This document shows positions 42,451-51,479 of a DNA stretch of 56,428 bases, one piece after another (position 1 is the stretch's first letter; every line of letters starts with the position of its first letter). The DNA is taken from NCBI GenBank assembly GCA_028283145.1, contig JAPYNY010000025.1, positions 1 to 56,428 of the forward strand, given 5' to 3'. Position numbers and translations under genes: made by a program. The notes under the pieces were generated by a model that saw only the letters and a list, made by a program, of their open reading frames with translations, was not told the origin of the DNA and made no database searches. Source of the DNA: Candidatus Hopanoidivorans cymbastelae (GTDB lineage Bacteria > Actinomycetota > Acidimicrobiia > Acidimicrobiales > Hopanoidiivorantaceae).

Positions 42451-42559
42451 ATGCTTCAGGCGGCTCTACCCTTTAGATTAAAACCCTTTTAGATAGAAGC
42501 TGCCTCTTGGCTGGTGTCCACCCTTTGTAGGTGCTTTATCAGATTACCCTATTTGAGAG

Positions 42560-45499
42560 ATGATTGCTGCAGACAACACCAACTCAAATCAAGCTGGCGG
42601 GGCTGGCGGGGCCAGCGAGATTGACAAAGGCGGTGGCGGCGCCCCGGCTGGCAACGGGGGCGGCAGCGTAAGGCTCCCTAGGGCAATCCTGCCGAAGCGC
42701 TATGACATAGCCTTGGAGACCGACCTGGACCAAGCTTGTTTCAAAGGCAGGGTTGAAATAACCATTGAGGTGCTTGAGGAGACGTCGGTTATTGTCTTGA
42801 ACTCAGCCGATTTGGATATCTCTTCAGCCGAGTTGTATTTGGCCGGGCAAGCGGCAGCCGAAAAAACGGTGCCACCTTTAGGCGCATCTCAGCCGCTCAC
42901 AGTCGGCCTTGACGCCACCAACGAACGGGTAATCTTCACTCCGTCTGAGCCCATCTCACCGGGGCAGTATTTGCTCAACTGCGAATACACTGGCGTGCTG
43001 AACGACCAACTGAAGGGTTTTTATCTAAGCACATTCAAAGACCAAGCCGGCCAGACACAACGTCTGGGCATCACGCAATTTGAATCCACCAATGCTCGCC
43101 GGGCTTTCCCGTGCTGGGACGAACCAGATTTCAAAGCTGCCTTTGCGCTCAAACTGACTGTTGAGAAAGACTTGCTGGCGGTTTCCTCTATGGAAGCAGT
43201 GTCTGAGACCGAGGCGAAAACCGAGGGCAGCTCCGACAGCGATGCCGAGGCCCCCGCCGTTGCTGCTACCGTCGCCGCCAAAAAAACTGTCGCATTTGCC
43301 TCAACGCCAATCATCTCCCCATATCTTTTGGCTTTTGTAGTTGGCCCACTGGAGCGGTCAGCCGTCCAAGTTGTCAATACAACACACGGAACCATACCCC
43401 TGGCTATAGTTCACCCTCCTGACCAGGGACATCTCTGCCATTTCTCGCAGCAAGTGGCAGATTTTTCCTTGAAGTTCCTGACCAAATATTTTGACATTGC
43501 CTATCTGGGCGACAAGTTGGACTTGATAGCTGCCCCTGACTTCGCATTTGGAGCTATGGAAAATGTGGGGTGCGTAACCTTCAGGGAGGTTTTGTTGCTG
43601 CTGGATGAGGCAACTTCAGCCACACAGGAGCAGATACGGGCTTGTGACGTTATTGCCCATGAACTAGCTCACATGTGGTTCGGCAACCTCGTAACCATGA
43701 GCTGGTGGAATGGCATCTGGCTGAAGGAAGCCTTTGCTACTTTCATGGAGTTGTTGGTGTGCGATGCCTTTGAACCTGAATGGAAGCGCTGGGAGTTGTT
43801 CTGTCTGTCTCGGGCTGCCGCTATGGAAGTGGACGGGCTGCACCAGACACGCCCTATTGAATACCCGGTCAGCACCCCCGACGAAGCCGAAGGCATGTAC
43901 GACTTGCTGAGTTACGAAAAGGGCGCCGCGGTAGTCAGAATGCTGGAGCAGTTTCTCACCCCTGAAATATTCAGGGATGCCATTCGGCACTACCTGCGCG
44001 AGCATGCCTATAGCAACTGCGACACCGCGGATTTGTGGGCTGCTCTGGAGGAGATTTCGGCTGTGCCTGTAGGTCAGACTATGGACTCTTGGATTTATGC
44101 AGCGGGCTTCCCTCTTGTATGGGTGGAACAACTTGACGACACCACTTGGCGGCTGACCCAGGAGCGCTTTTGCTATCTCCCCGAAGCCAAACCTGACGAA
44201 GCCGACCAAGCCGTCTCCACGCAAAACTGGCAAATACCGTTGGTGCTCAGTCACAACCAGCCACCCAGCAATGCCAACCTGTCGCGGCCGGCTCAGCCCA
44301 ACCCGTCACAGCCACAACCCGCCGTGCCGCGCCCAGCCCAGCCCAACTCGCCGCGGCTAACCAGGCATCTGCTGATGTCTGAAAGTTCCCTAGAGCTTTC
44401 ACTGCCAGCGGACACCGAGTGGATATTGCCTAATTCAGGCGGAGATAGTTTTATCCGCTGTGGTTACAGGGGAGCTAATCCACTTCAGACAGCTAGAGAC
44501 GATCTGACACCTTCTGAGCGTTTCATCTTGCTGGATGATGCTTGGGCGCTGCTGCTGAGCAACAAGTTTGACCTGGCTGCCTTCTTGCGGCTGCTATCGG
44601 GCTTTAAGACTGAAACAAGCCTGGCTGTCTGGACCAGAGTTTTGGGCATCTGCCAGTCTTTGAGACACATTCTGCCAGATTGGGCTGAAGCCTCGGCACA
44701 GCAGTGGTTCAAGGCTCTATTTCAACCTGAGTTTGAACGACTTGGTGGAGTTGCGGAGAACGCGAGGCCAGACTTTGACACCGGCGCGCCCGCAGTGCCA
44801 ACGGAGCCGGACTCTGACACCGGCAAGCCTGCAACACCCACCGCCAGCAATCAGCCAGAAGTCTTGGCTCGCCTGTTTGGGGGGTTGACCATTCTTGGAG
44901 GCGACCGTCACCTGCTGGATTGGGCCAGAAGCCAAGTCGGAGCAAATTTCAAGTCCGCTGACTTGTCTGCCGATATACAAGTTGAAGCTATCCGCGCTGT
45001 AGCCAGCTACGGCCAGACCGCTGATTTTGAAACCTCGCTTGAGCGTTACGCCAACGCAAACTCACCCCAGGAAAAAGACCGCTACTTGAATGCACTGGCT
45101 CTTTTCCCCCATGAAGCCGAATTCGCCAGAACTCTAGAACTTTCATTGAGTTCTGACGTGAGAACCCAGGATGCCCCCTACCTGTTACGAGCAGCTTTGA
45201 AGCATCGCCGTCTGGGCGAGATGGCATGGCAATTCGTCAAGCAGCACTGGGGTGAGATGTCGGCTAAGTTTCCCTCCAACAGCATTGGCCGCATGTTGGA
45301 AGGCGTGACCGGTCTATCTCAGATGCCCCATGATGTTGAGACGTTTCTGACAATGCATCGAGTGCCGCAAGCCGAAAAAATGATCGCGCAGCATTTGGAG
45401 ATGTTAAAGGTAAATGCCGGCTTTAGAACGGCTTGCCAAAACAAACTTGGGGCTTGGTTTTGTCTGGTGGGCGGGGAACAGCCCAGCCCTCGCAACTAG
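42560..45499 (+). CDS. pepN: M1-family zinc aminopeptidase (PepN-like)
   Basis: 979 residues, cytoplasmic, no signal peptide. Exopeptidase motif GAMEN (about 331-335), zinc site HELAH (366-370) with the third ligand Glu in WLKEAFATF (about 389), and a C-terminal ERAP1-like helical domain (from about 640). It removes N-terminal residues from peptides. Several low-complexity inserts break the family alignment: a Gly-rich N-terminus, Glu/Ser/Ala around 215-235, a Pro/Gln/Ser block (SRPAQPNPSQPQPAVPRPAQ) about 575-595, and Thr/Pro/Asp about 740-770. It is divergent from the adenosine kinase gene. Confidence 0.92.
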   Translation: MIAADNTNSNQAGGAGGASEIDKGGGGAPAGNGGGSVRLPRAILPKRYDIALETDLDQACFKGRVEITIEVLEETSVIVLNSADLDISSAELYLAGQAAAEKTVPPLGASQPLTVGLDATNERVIFTPSEPISPGQYLLNCEYTGVLNDQLKGFYLSTFKDQAGQTQRLGITQFESTNARRAFPCWDEPDFKAAFALKLTVEKDLLAVSSMEAVSETEAKTEGSSDSDAEAPAVAATVAAKKTVAFASTPIISPYLLAFVVGPLERSAVQVVNTTHGTIPLAIVHPPDQGHLCHFSQQVADFSLKFLTKYFDIAYLGDKLDLIAAPDFAFGAMENVGCVTFREVLLLLDEATSATQEQIRACDVIAHELAHMWFGNLVTMSWWNGIWLKEAFATFMELLVCDAFEPEWKRWELFCLSRAAAMEVDGLHQTRPIEYPVSTPDEAEGMYDLLSYEKGAAVVRMLEQFLTPEIFRDAIRHYLREHAYSNCDTADLWAALEEISAVPVGQTMDSWIYAAGFPLVWVEQLDDTTWRLTQERFCYLPEAKPDEADQAVSTQNWQIPLVLSHNQPPSNANLSRPAQPNPSQPQPAVPRPAQPNSPRLTRHLLMSESSLELSLPADTEWILPNSGGDSFIRCGYRGANPLQTARDDLTPSERFILLDDAWALLLSNKFDLAAFLRLLSGFKTETSLAVWTRVLGICQSLRHILPDWAEASAQQWFKALFQPEFERLGGVAENARPDFDTGAPAVPTEPDSDTGKPATPTASNQPEVLARLFGGLTILGGDRHLLDWARSQVGANFKSADLSADIQVEAIRAVASYGQTADFETSLERYANANSPQEKDRYLNALALFPHEAEFARTLELSLSSDVRTQDAPYLLRAALKHRRLGEMAWQFVKQHWGEMSAKFPSNSIGRMLEGVTGLSQMPHDVETFLTMHRVPQAEKMIAQHLEMLKVNAGFRTACQNKLGAWFCLVGGEQPSPRN

Positions 45500-45538
45500 G
45501 ATTGGCACATCCAACTTCCTCCCCTAGGCCTGGCACGT

Positions 45539-46747
45539 CTAGCCCTGTGTGCTGGCAAACTCCAAGGCGTCATCCCAACCAACTCCATCCACAATGAGCT
45601 GACGATATTTCATGACATGGCGGGGTCGGTTCATCCCCAAAACCCCCGAAACTTTCCCGTCCTTTTCATATAGGGCGGCAAAGCGCCTCTCTTCCAGCGA
45701 GCCTGTAACTACCTCCACCTCCCCTTGGGGCGAAGGAATGCCTGCCAACTGAAGCTTGCGGTCATACTGGTCACTCCAAAACCAAGGCACAGGTTCAAAC
45801 GGTCGCTCTTGCCCTGGGCCTGCCATCAGGCGGCGGGCGGCGGCGATGCCTTGTTCGATGGCGTTATCCCAATGCTCCACCCGCATCATCTCTCCAAAGC
45901 GACGATTGGGCCAGCGAGCCACGTCTCCCGCAGCCACCACACCCGGCGCTGCCAGCAAAGTTTCATCGCAGACGATGCCGTTCTCCAAGGTCAGTCCGGA
46001 ACCTTCTAACCACTCTGTGTTGGGAATCACCCCTATGCCGACCACCACCACGTCGGCCGGAATTTCTACGCCATCTGTGAGCTTGACCGAGCCGACTCTG
46101 CCGTCGGCTTTGCTGTTCAACCCCTCCACCCCCACACCCACGCGCAAGTCAACCCCCTGCTCAAGGTGAATATCTGCCATGACCTGTCCCATTTTTTCGC
46201 CCAAGACACGACTCAGCGGGACTTCCAACAGCTCCACCATAGTTACTTCCAAGCCATAGCCTCTAGCTGTGGCAGCCACCTCCGCGCCGATAAAGCCAGC
46301 CCCCACCACCACGACTCTTCGGGGCTGAACGGCAAATTCAGCTTTGAGCGCCAGACAGTCTTCCAGCGTCCTTAGGACGTAAACGCCTTGGGGATTGTCA
46401 TCGCCAAGCTGACGGGGACGGGCGCCTGTGGCCAGGCAAACGCCGTCGGCCGCCACTTCTTCCCCTGTCTCCAAGCTCACCAGCTTGCTGGCTGCGTCAA
46501 AGCCAACCGCGCGGACGCCCAAGTGCAACTGAAGTTCTAAGGCAGCAAAATTTTCATCGGAGACGAGGGAGATGTTCTCCTGGGGCAGCTTGCCAGACAA
46601 CAACTCCTTGGAGAGCGGCAGCCGGTCGTATGGCGGATGTGTTTCTTCGCCGATGAAGTGGATGACCCCGTCAAAGCCATCCTTGCGCAGCGTCTCAGCA
46701 GTGCGCAAGCCCGCTAACGACCCCCCGACTATAGCAACTGTACGCAA
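45539..46747 (-). CDS. FAD-dependent ferredoxin reductase
   Basis: 402 residues, of the rhodocoxin/putidaredoxin-reductase type. FAD site IVGGSLAGLRTAE (about 6-18) and THPPYDRLPLSKELL; NAD site VVVGAGFIGAEVA (about 147-159); second FAD contact GVVAAGDVARWPN (about 265-277). It moves electrons from NAD(P)H to the ferredoxin encoded just upstream (12-nt gap). The probable start is TTG 46747, since no ATG precedes the FAD motif. No cytochrome P450 or oxygenase is in the window, so the final acceptor is unknown. Confidence 0.88.
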   Translation of the reverse strand: MRTVAIVGGSLAGLRTAETLRKDGFDGVIHFIGEETHPPYDRLPLSKELLSGKLPQENISLVSDENFAALELQLHLGVRAVGFDAASKLVSLETGEEVAADGVCLATGARPRQLGDDNPQGVYVLRTLEDCLALKAEFAVQPRRVVVVGAGFIGAEVAATARGYGLEVTMVELLEVPLSRVLGEKMGQVMADIHLEQGVDLRVGVGVEGLNSKADGRVGSVKLTDGVEIPADVVVVGIGVIPNTEWLEGSGLTLENGIVCDETLLAAPGVVAAGDVARWPNRRFGEMMRVEHWDNAIEQGIAAARRLMAGPGQERPFEPVPWFWSDQYDRKLQLAGIPSPQGEVEVVTGSLEERRFAALYEKDGKVSGVLGMNRPRHVMKYRQLIVDGVGWDDALEFASTQG

Positions 46748-46759
46748 GAGGTCTGAGAT

Positions 46760-46960
46760 CTAGAGATCTTCCAGCGAGATGGCTTGCTTGGGGCAGCGAT
46801 TGACAGCTTCTTCCATCCTGCCACGGTGCTCCTCGCCTGGAGTCTCATTCAGAAGATAGAGGAAATCGTCATCTCTGACTTCAAAGACTTCGGGGGCAAC
46901 CTGCATGCAAATGGCGTTACTTTCACAGAGGTCGTAATCCACGATAACTTTGTAGGCCAT
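46760..46960 (-). CDS. ferredoxin, 3Fe-4S type
   Basis: 66 residues, the size of P450-associated actinobacterial ferredoxins. Cluster ligands Cys12 and Cys18 in DLCESNAICMQVAPEVF and the late Cys in NRCPKQAI. The fourth position is Asn15, not Cys, which predicts a [3Fe-4S] cluster. AAAGGA stands 10 nt before the ATG. It forms an electron-transfer pair with the following reductase. Confidence 0.88.
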   Translation of the reverse strand: MAYKVIVDYDLCESNAICMQVAPEVFEVRDDDFLYLLNETPGEEHRGRMEEAVNRCPKQAISLEDL

Positions 46961-47069
46961 GTGTAGTCCTTTTTGCCTAGGGAATTTATACTTCTTACTA
47001 CACCTTAGCAGGCTGAGCAGCAGGGCAAGGCTTTGGCCGCCGGTTTTGACTTTGCTCGCAGGCTTGGCT

Positions 47070-47906
47070 TTACTCGCAGGCAGTGTTTCGGTCTGGCGTG
47101 CCGACAGTTACAACTTCGCCCGCCTGGTCTTGGCTGACCTCCAGAGGCCCAGGCACCAGATGGTCGCTCAGATATTCATCGTAGGCCCGACACGCTGCTA
47201 TGGCTGTCTCGTTGTTGGGGTCTGACTGACCACCGCCAGATTCAGCTAACTTCACCGACAGGCCATGCAGCACCCCGTCCACAACCGTGAGATCCAACTC
47301 CGCGGAAACAGCCCAACTGGGATTGGCGAAGCGCTCGTTGATGTAGTCTCTGATATCTTGGCGCATGACAAACTCAGACACTTCAATATCGCATTCTCTG
47401 AAAGCATAGGAATCCAAATCACGCCTAGCTTGCACTGCCCCGCGGTCAAAAGCAGCCGCAAAATAAGCAGCGAGATCATCGCTTTGCTCCAGAACGCTGA
47501 TTTCTTTGGACGTATCTTGAAGTTTTTGCACCGAAGGGCGAATCTCCTTGGGCGCCACTTCCACCAGAGCCTCATAGTTAGGCTCGCCTTCAGAAGTAGC
47601 CGAATCGTCATCCAAGAGCACACAAAAAGCTTCCAGACTGCCTTCGAATTCTTCATCTGAGCGCACAATGAACACGATAATCAGCACAGCCAGCACCACC
47701 ACAACCAACAGCAGACCGAAGAACACCGACGCAGCTTTGCTTCTGGCATGCTGGGCGGGAATATCTTGCGGGTCTGGCGGAGGCTGTGCAGGTTGGGCAA
47801 TGCCAGCCGGCTGAGCTTGCGACTGGACTGGCGGCTGAGTTTCAACCCCCTTGGATTGAATCCCCCTGGATTTTTTGCTCAAGGCTTTTCGGATCCCACT
47901 ATCCAC
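47070..47906 (-). CDS. single-TM protein with disordered N-terminus, unknown function
   Basis: Up to 278 residues from GTG 47906; a TTG at 47882 would overlap the upstream stop as TTGA and give 270. N-terminal 50 residues are Gln/Pro/Ala-rich; one TM segment (VFFGLLLVVVVLAVLIIVFIV, about 61-81) then a globular acidic domain of about 190 residues with four Cys (AFCVLLD, FRECDIE, IAACRAYD and a terminal Cys). Probable topology is cytoplasmic N-terminus with the domain outside. I do not recognise the family. It is last in the thiolase operon, perhaps only by position. Confidence 0.65.
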   Translation of the reverse strand: MDSGIRKALSKKSRGIQSKGVETQPPVQSQAQPAGIAQPAQPPPDPQDIPAQHARSKAASVFFGLLLVVVVLAVLIIVFIVRSDEEFEGSLEAFCVLLDDDSATSEGEPNYEALVEVAPKEIRPSVQKLQDTSKEISVLEQSDDLAAYFAAAFDRGAVQARRDLDSYAFRECDIEVSEFVMRQDIRDYINERFANPSWAVSAELDLTVVDGVLHGLSVKLAESGGGQSDPNNETAIAACRAYDEYLSDHLVPGPLEVSQDQAGEVVTVGTPDRNTACE

Positions 47907-49042
47907 ATGGCAAAATACTGAGCTCCGCCACCGTAGGCATGCCCCAGCGCCCGGCGCACCCCGTCAACTTGGCGCTCTTCAGCTAGGCCACGCACCTGCA
48001 GAGCTGCTTCGGCAAAACGAATAGTCCCTGAAGCCCCGATGGGGTTGGACGACAAGACTCCGCCTGAGCAGTTGACTGGCAGGTCGCCGCCGTCAAGTTG
48101 AGTGGAGCCGTCTTCCACCAGACGCCAACCCTGACCATCCTCGGCAAAACCCAAGCTCTCCAGCCACATCGGCTCATACCAACTGAATGGCACATACATC
48201 TCCAACATGTCAATTTCAGCACGTGGGTTTTGAATGCCAGCCTGTCGGTAGAGATCTTGGGCACACTGGCGGCTGGCTAACGGGCTGACATCGTTGCGCC
48301 CAGGGAAGTTGTTGGCTTCTGACCGCATGGCTGTGGCCTGCACCCAAGCTACGGGCTTGTCAGCGGCATCAGCTGTGGCTTCGTTGCCCAAGACCATGGC
48401 ACAAGCGCCGTCAGAAGACGGACAGGTTTCGCTGTAGCGGATGGGCTCCCACAACATGGGCGAATCCACCACCTGTTCAAACGTCAGATCCTTCTGGTGG
48501 AGATGGGCGTAGGGATTTTTCAAGGCGTGCTGGCGATCCTTGAAAGCCACTAGGCAGCCGATCAGTTCAGGGGCTTGGGACACCTCCATGTATTGACGTA
48601 TAATCGGCGAAAAATACCCGCCTGCGCCAGCGTTGATCGACACCGAAAACGGCTGGGGCAAAGACAGCGCCCACATAGCGTTGGATTCCGACTGCTTCTC
48701 AAAGCCCACCAGCAGAACTCTGTCGTGAATGCCAGCCTGAACCAAAGTAGTTGCCACCAGAGCAGTTGAACCGCCCACCGAACCAGCCGTGTGGACGCGA
48801 AGCATGGGTTTGCCCGCGCAGCCCAGCGCATCAGCCAAGAACAACTCTGGCATCATCACGCCTTCAAAAAAGTCGGGTGCCTTGCCCAGCACCACCGCAT
48901 CTATGTCTTGCCAAGTCATCTCGGCGTCTTCCAGAGCCCTGTAGGCGGCCTCGCGCACCAACCCCGCCATAGAGACATCGCCACGGGTTGAGGCGTATTT
49001 GGTCTGTCCGATGCCGATTACGGCACAGCGTTCTTTGCCCAT
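47879..49042 (-). CDS. thiolase-like protein (SCPx/Ltp type) lacking the nucleophilic Cys
   Basis: 387 residues, thiolase fold: VIGIGQTKYAS, AYRALEDAEMTWQDIDAVV, MLEMYVPFSWYEP, NCSGGVLSSNPIGASG and LGHAYGGGAQYF. At the place of the thiolase nucleophile the sequence is HTAGSVGGSTA (84-94), with no Cys. In actinobacteria such proteins pair with DUF35 proteins; Ltp2-ChsH2 of steroid side-chain breakdown is a retro-aldolase, not a thiolase. By that analogy this may cleave a beta-hydroxyacyl-CoA. The start overlaps the upstream thiolase-like stop by one nt (TAATG). Confidence 0.8.
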   Translation of the reverse strand: MGKERCAVIGIGQTKYASTRGDVSMAGLVREAAYRALEDAEMTWQDIDAVVLGKAPDFFEGVMMPELFLADALGCAGKPMLRVHTAGSVGGSTALVATTLVQAGIHDRVLLVGFEKQSESNAMWALSLPQPFSVSINAGAGGYFSPIIRQYMEVSQAPELIGCLVAFKDRQHALKNPYAHLHQKDLTFEQVVDSPMLWEPIRYSETCPSSDGACAMVLGNEATADAADKPVAWVQATAMRSEANNFPGRNDVSPLASRQCAQDLYRQAGIQNPRAEIDMLEMYVPFSWYEPMWLESLGFAEDGQGWRLVEDGSTQLDGGDLPVNCSGGVLSSNPIGASGTIRFAEAALQVRGLAEERQVDGVRRALGHAYGGGAQYFAMWIVGSEKP

Positions 49043-50166
49043 TACTCGCCCTCCAAAACGCAGATTAGGTTTTGCTGCAGCAAAGGCCCAGACGTGGCAT
49101 GCGCCAGCGCCCTGTCACCTTTGCCTTGAGATATTCGCTGGCTGGCTTCGGCTAGGCGCATCAAGCCTGAACCCATCATGGTGTGCCCCGCCAAGACGCC
49201 TCCAGACGGGTTGATGAAGTCGTCTCCGTTAGCCCCGCCGGACCCGTCGGCCGACAAACCCAGTTCATCTATCAGACCCAACTCGCTCAGCAGGATCAAC
49301 TCTTGGTAGCTGTAAGGGGCGTAAAACTCGATGAAATCCAACTTCTCGCCGTTGAAGCAGCCGTTGGCCATTCCAGCTTGGGCGGCGGCTTTGGCTGCCG
49401 ACTCAGACCGGGTCAGGTCGCGGGCACCGATATTTTGCGCGTCTATGCGGTGGTCGATACCTCGTATCCAGACAGGTCGATCGCACAGGCGCCTAGCTTC
49501 ATCCTCAGCAGCTATGACCACTGCTACGCCGCCGTCCACATCTATGGCGCAGTCCAACTCCCGTAGCGGTGGGACGACTTCAGCTTCGGCCAGGATATTT
49601 TCAGCGGTGGTGAGATTGGGATGGGTTTTGGCTGAGCGCACGGCCAGCGGGTTATCTGTGGCGTTGCGCAAACTTCTGGCGGCAACTGCGGCCATGTCCG
49701 TGGCGGTAAATTGGCCCGATTCCAAGCCTATTCTGGCCGCCAGCGCCGCTAGCGAATGGGCATCAGGCCAAAGCGGGGTTACGTAATAAGGGTCTAGCTG
49801 CGTGGCCAGCACGTCTCGCAGCGAGCCGGGCGAAGTCTTGCCATAGCTGTAGATGAGGGCTGTGTCAACTTCTCCAAGCTGAAGCTTTACCCAGGCTTCA
49901 TAAAGCGCCCAGGCACCGTCCATCTCCACATGGCTTTCGCTGATGGGGGGCACCGCTCCGACAGCGTCCAGAGTATGCACGAAGGAAAAAGCCTGCCCAG
50001 CTAAAAAATCGCTGCTGCCTGAGCAGATGAAGCCGAAATCTTGGGCTTCCATGCTCACTTGGCGTTTGACGTCGCTGATGACCGGCACCATGAACTCAAC
50101 TTCAGTGTCAGTGTCCATCGCTAAAGTTTGGACCATGGAAGTTGCCACGATGGCTATGTCTCTCAT
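49042..50166 (-). CDS. thiolase-like protein (lipid-transfer-protein type) lacking the nucleophilic Cys
   Basis: 374 residues. Thiolase halves are visible (IAIVATSMVQTLAMD; LDFIEFYAPYSYQELILL; FINPSGGVLAGHTMMGSG; ALAHATSGPLLQQN). The nucleophile region reads ESHVEMDGAWALYEA with no Cys, and the C-terminal His-Gly-Gly motif is replaced by ATSGPLLQQ. It is clearly a divergent member of the same family as its neighbour and probably partners one of the two DUF35 proteins upstream (34 nt away). A heteromeric complex of the two thiolase-like proteins with the two OB-fold proteins is a reasonable inference. Confidence 0.78.
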   Translation of the reverse strand: MRDIAIVATSMVQTLAMDTDTEVEFMVPVISDVKRQVSMEAQDFGFICSGSSDFLAGQAFSFVHTLDAVGAVPPISESHVEMDGAWALYEAWVKLQLGEVDTALIYSYGKTSPGSLRDVLATQLDPYYVTPLWPDAHSLAALAARIGLESGQFTATDMAAVAARSLRNATDNPLAVRSAKTHPNLTTAENILAEAEVVPPLRELDCAIDVDGGVAVVIAAEDEARRLCDRPVWIRGIDHRIDAQNIGARDLTRSESAAKAAAQAGMANGCFNGEKLDFIEFYAPYSYQELILLSELGLIDELGLSADGSGGANGDDFINPSGGVLAGHTMMGSGLMRLAEASQRISQGKGDRALAHATSGPLLQQNLICVLEGE

Positions 50167-50200
50167 CTATCTCACCTGCTTGTACTTTTGGCTGGGGAAT

Positions 50201-50836
50201 TTACTGGCTGGCGGGGTTGGCGCTATTGGGCTGGCTGGCATGGCCGGTGCCATCAGCGCGAGCCGCTTGACGGGCAGCAAAACCGCGCCCACCGGCTTGG
50301 TCAAACGCAACATCCGGTTCGCCCGTGGGCCGCCACCATTTGATGTTTTCAGCTGTTTGGGCAATCTGGTCGTCATCCTTCCAGACTGCCTCAACTCTCA
50401 TGCCAATGCGACAATCCGCTGTGTCGCATTCACCTACCAACCCGATAAAGCCTATATCAGCTCCGTCTAGGAAAATCCAGGCTGAGATGTAGGGCAACTC
50501 CAAGTCGTCCCTACCGGGAATAGGAACTTGAGTTACGCAAAATGAGCCGATGTGCCCCTTGTCGGGCAACTCGACGTATTCAGTTGTAGCCACCCCGAAG
50601 CGAGGGTCAACACCTCTGGGCGGCACAAAGACGGCTCCATCCACAGGGGAGCGTTGTCCCAAGATCCGCTTTTCGCCAAAGGCCGTCAAGTAGGCTTGGG
50701 CGGCTTGGCCGGGGATAAAGTCGTAATTCAAGCTAATTGGGGTGCGTACCGAACGAACTTGTTCAACGTTAGCTATGCGCTCAGGCAACTGAACTGGCTT
50801 GGCCAAGGCTGTTGGTTTGGGGATTTTCGCGCTCAT
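50201..50836 (-). CDS. OB-fold (DUF35) protein 1
   Basis: 211 residues. OB-fold strands: GSFCVTQVPIPG, LPYISAWIFLDGADIGFIGLV, CRIGMRVEAVWK. The N-terminal rubredoxin-like part (KRILGQRSPVDGAVFVPPRG) keeps the spacing of the family but has none of the four zinc-binding Cys. The C-terminal 40 residues are Gly/Ala/Asn-rich. DUF35 proteins bind acyl-CoA and complete the active site of Ltp-type thiolase-like partners. The order DUF35-DUF35-thiolase-thiolase supports that. Confidence 0.8.
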   Translation of the reverse strand: MSAKIPKPTALAKPVQLPERIANVEQVRSVRTPISLNYDFIPGQAAQAYLTAFGEKRILGQRSPVDGAVFVPPRGVDPRFGVATTEYVELPDKGHIGSFCVTQVPIPGRDDLELPYISAWIFLDGADIGFIGLVGECDTADCRIGMRVEAVWKDDDQIAQTAENIKWWRPTGEPDVAFDQAGGRGFAARQAARADGTGHASQPNSANPASQ

Positions 50837-50977
50837 CGGTGTTCTAGCCTTTCAGGTTCTGGCCTTTCAGTTGGTCTTGGAAGCTGGATGCGACAGACAG
50901 CCCAATGCTGCCCTGCCCAATGCTGCCCTAGCGGGAGTCGCGGACTGGCTGGCCTCACTGTCTCGGCTCATTGGCCC

Positions 50978-51478
50978 TTAACCCGCAACTGGCTCAAAGT
51001 AGGCAATGTCACAAATATGACCTTGACGTTCGGCATTCCATTTAGGCTCTACTCGCATGCCGATACGCATCTCGGCTGGGCTGGCAACTCGCACCGCGTG
51101 CAACATATGGGTGTGGGCTCCATCAAGACGAATCAGCGCCCATGCGAAAGGGTGATTCCACGGTTGCTGCCGGCGTGGCTCAGCGCACCACGTCCACGAC
51201 TTGACTTCCCCAGCCGGGCCCACTTCCACTAGTTCGGTCAGGGGTTCAGCCGTGTTGGGGTCGTAGTCGGTGGGAGGCGCCATGATTGAACCGTCTGAAG
51301 TTCTGACACCATATATCACGCCTTCGCGAAGCCCGGTCAGAAAGGCCCCGATTATCTCGCCCGTTGTGCGGTTGAACGGATACTCCAGAACAAGGTCGGC
51401 CCGGAGCCGACCATCTGCCGTGGTTGACGCTGATTCGCCGGCGGAGCTGGCCTCGCTGCCAGTTGCGTTGGCCGACAC
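50978..51478 (-). CDS. OB-fold (DUF35) protein 2
   Basis: 166 residues, GTG start at 51478, one nt after the stop of the alcohol dehydrogenase gene. OB-fold strands: KSWTWCAEPRRQQPW, FAWALIRLDGAHTHMLHAV and MRIGMRVEPKW. The zinc-ribbon equivalent (YGVRTSDGSIMAPPTDYD) has no Cys, as in DUF35 protein 1. The N-terminus is Ser/Ala/Thr-rich. The 141-nt gap to the next gene contains two different 15-bp tandem duplications (around 50855-50884 and 50904-50933). Confidence 0.8.
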   Translation of the reverse strand: MSANATGSEASSAGESASTTADGRLRADLVLEYPFNRTTGEIIGAFLTGLREGVIYGVRTSDGSIMAPPTDYDPNTAEPLTELVEVGPAGEVKSWTWCAEPRRQQPWNHPFAWALIRLDGAHTHMLHAVRVASPAEMRIGMRVEPKWNAERQGHICDIAYFEPVAG

Positions 51479-51479
51479 G

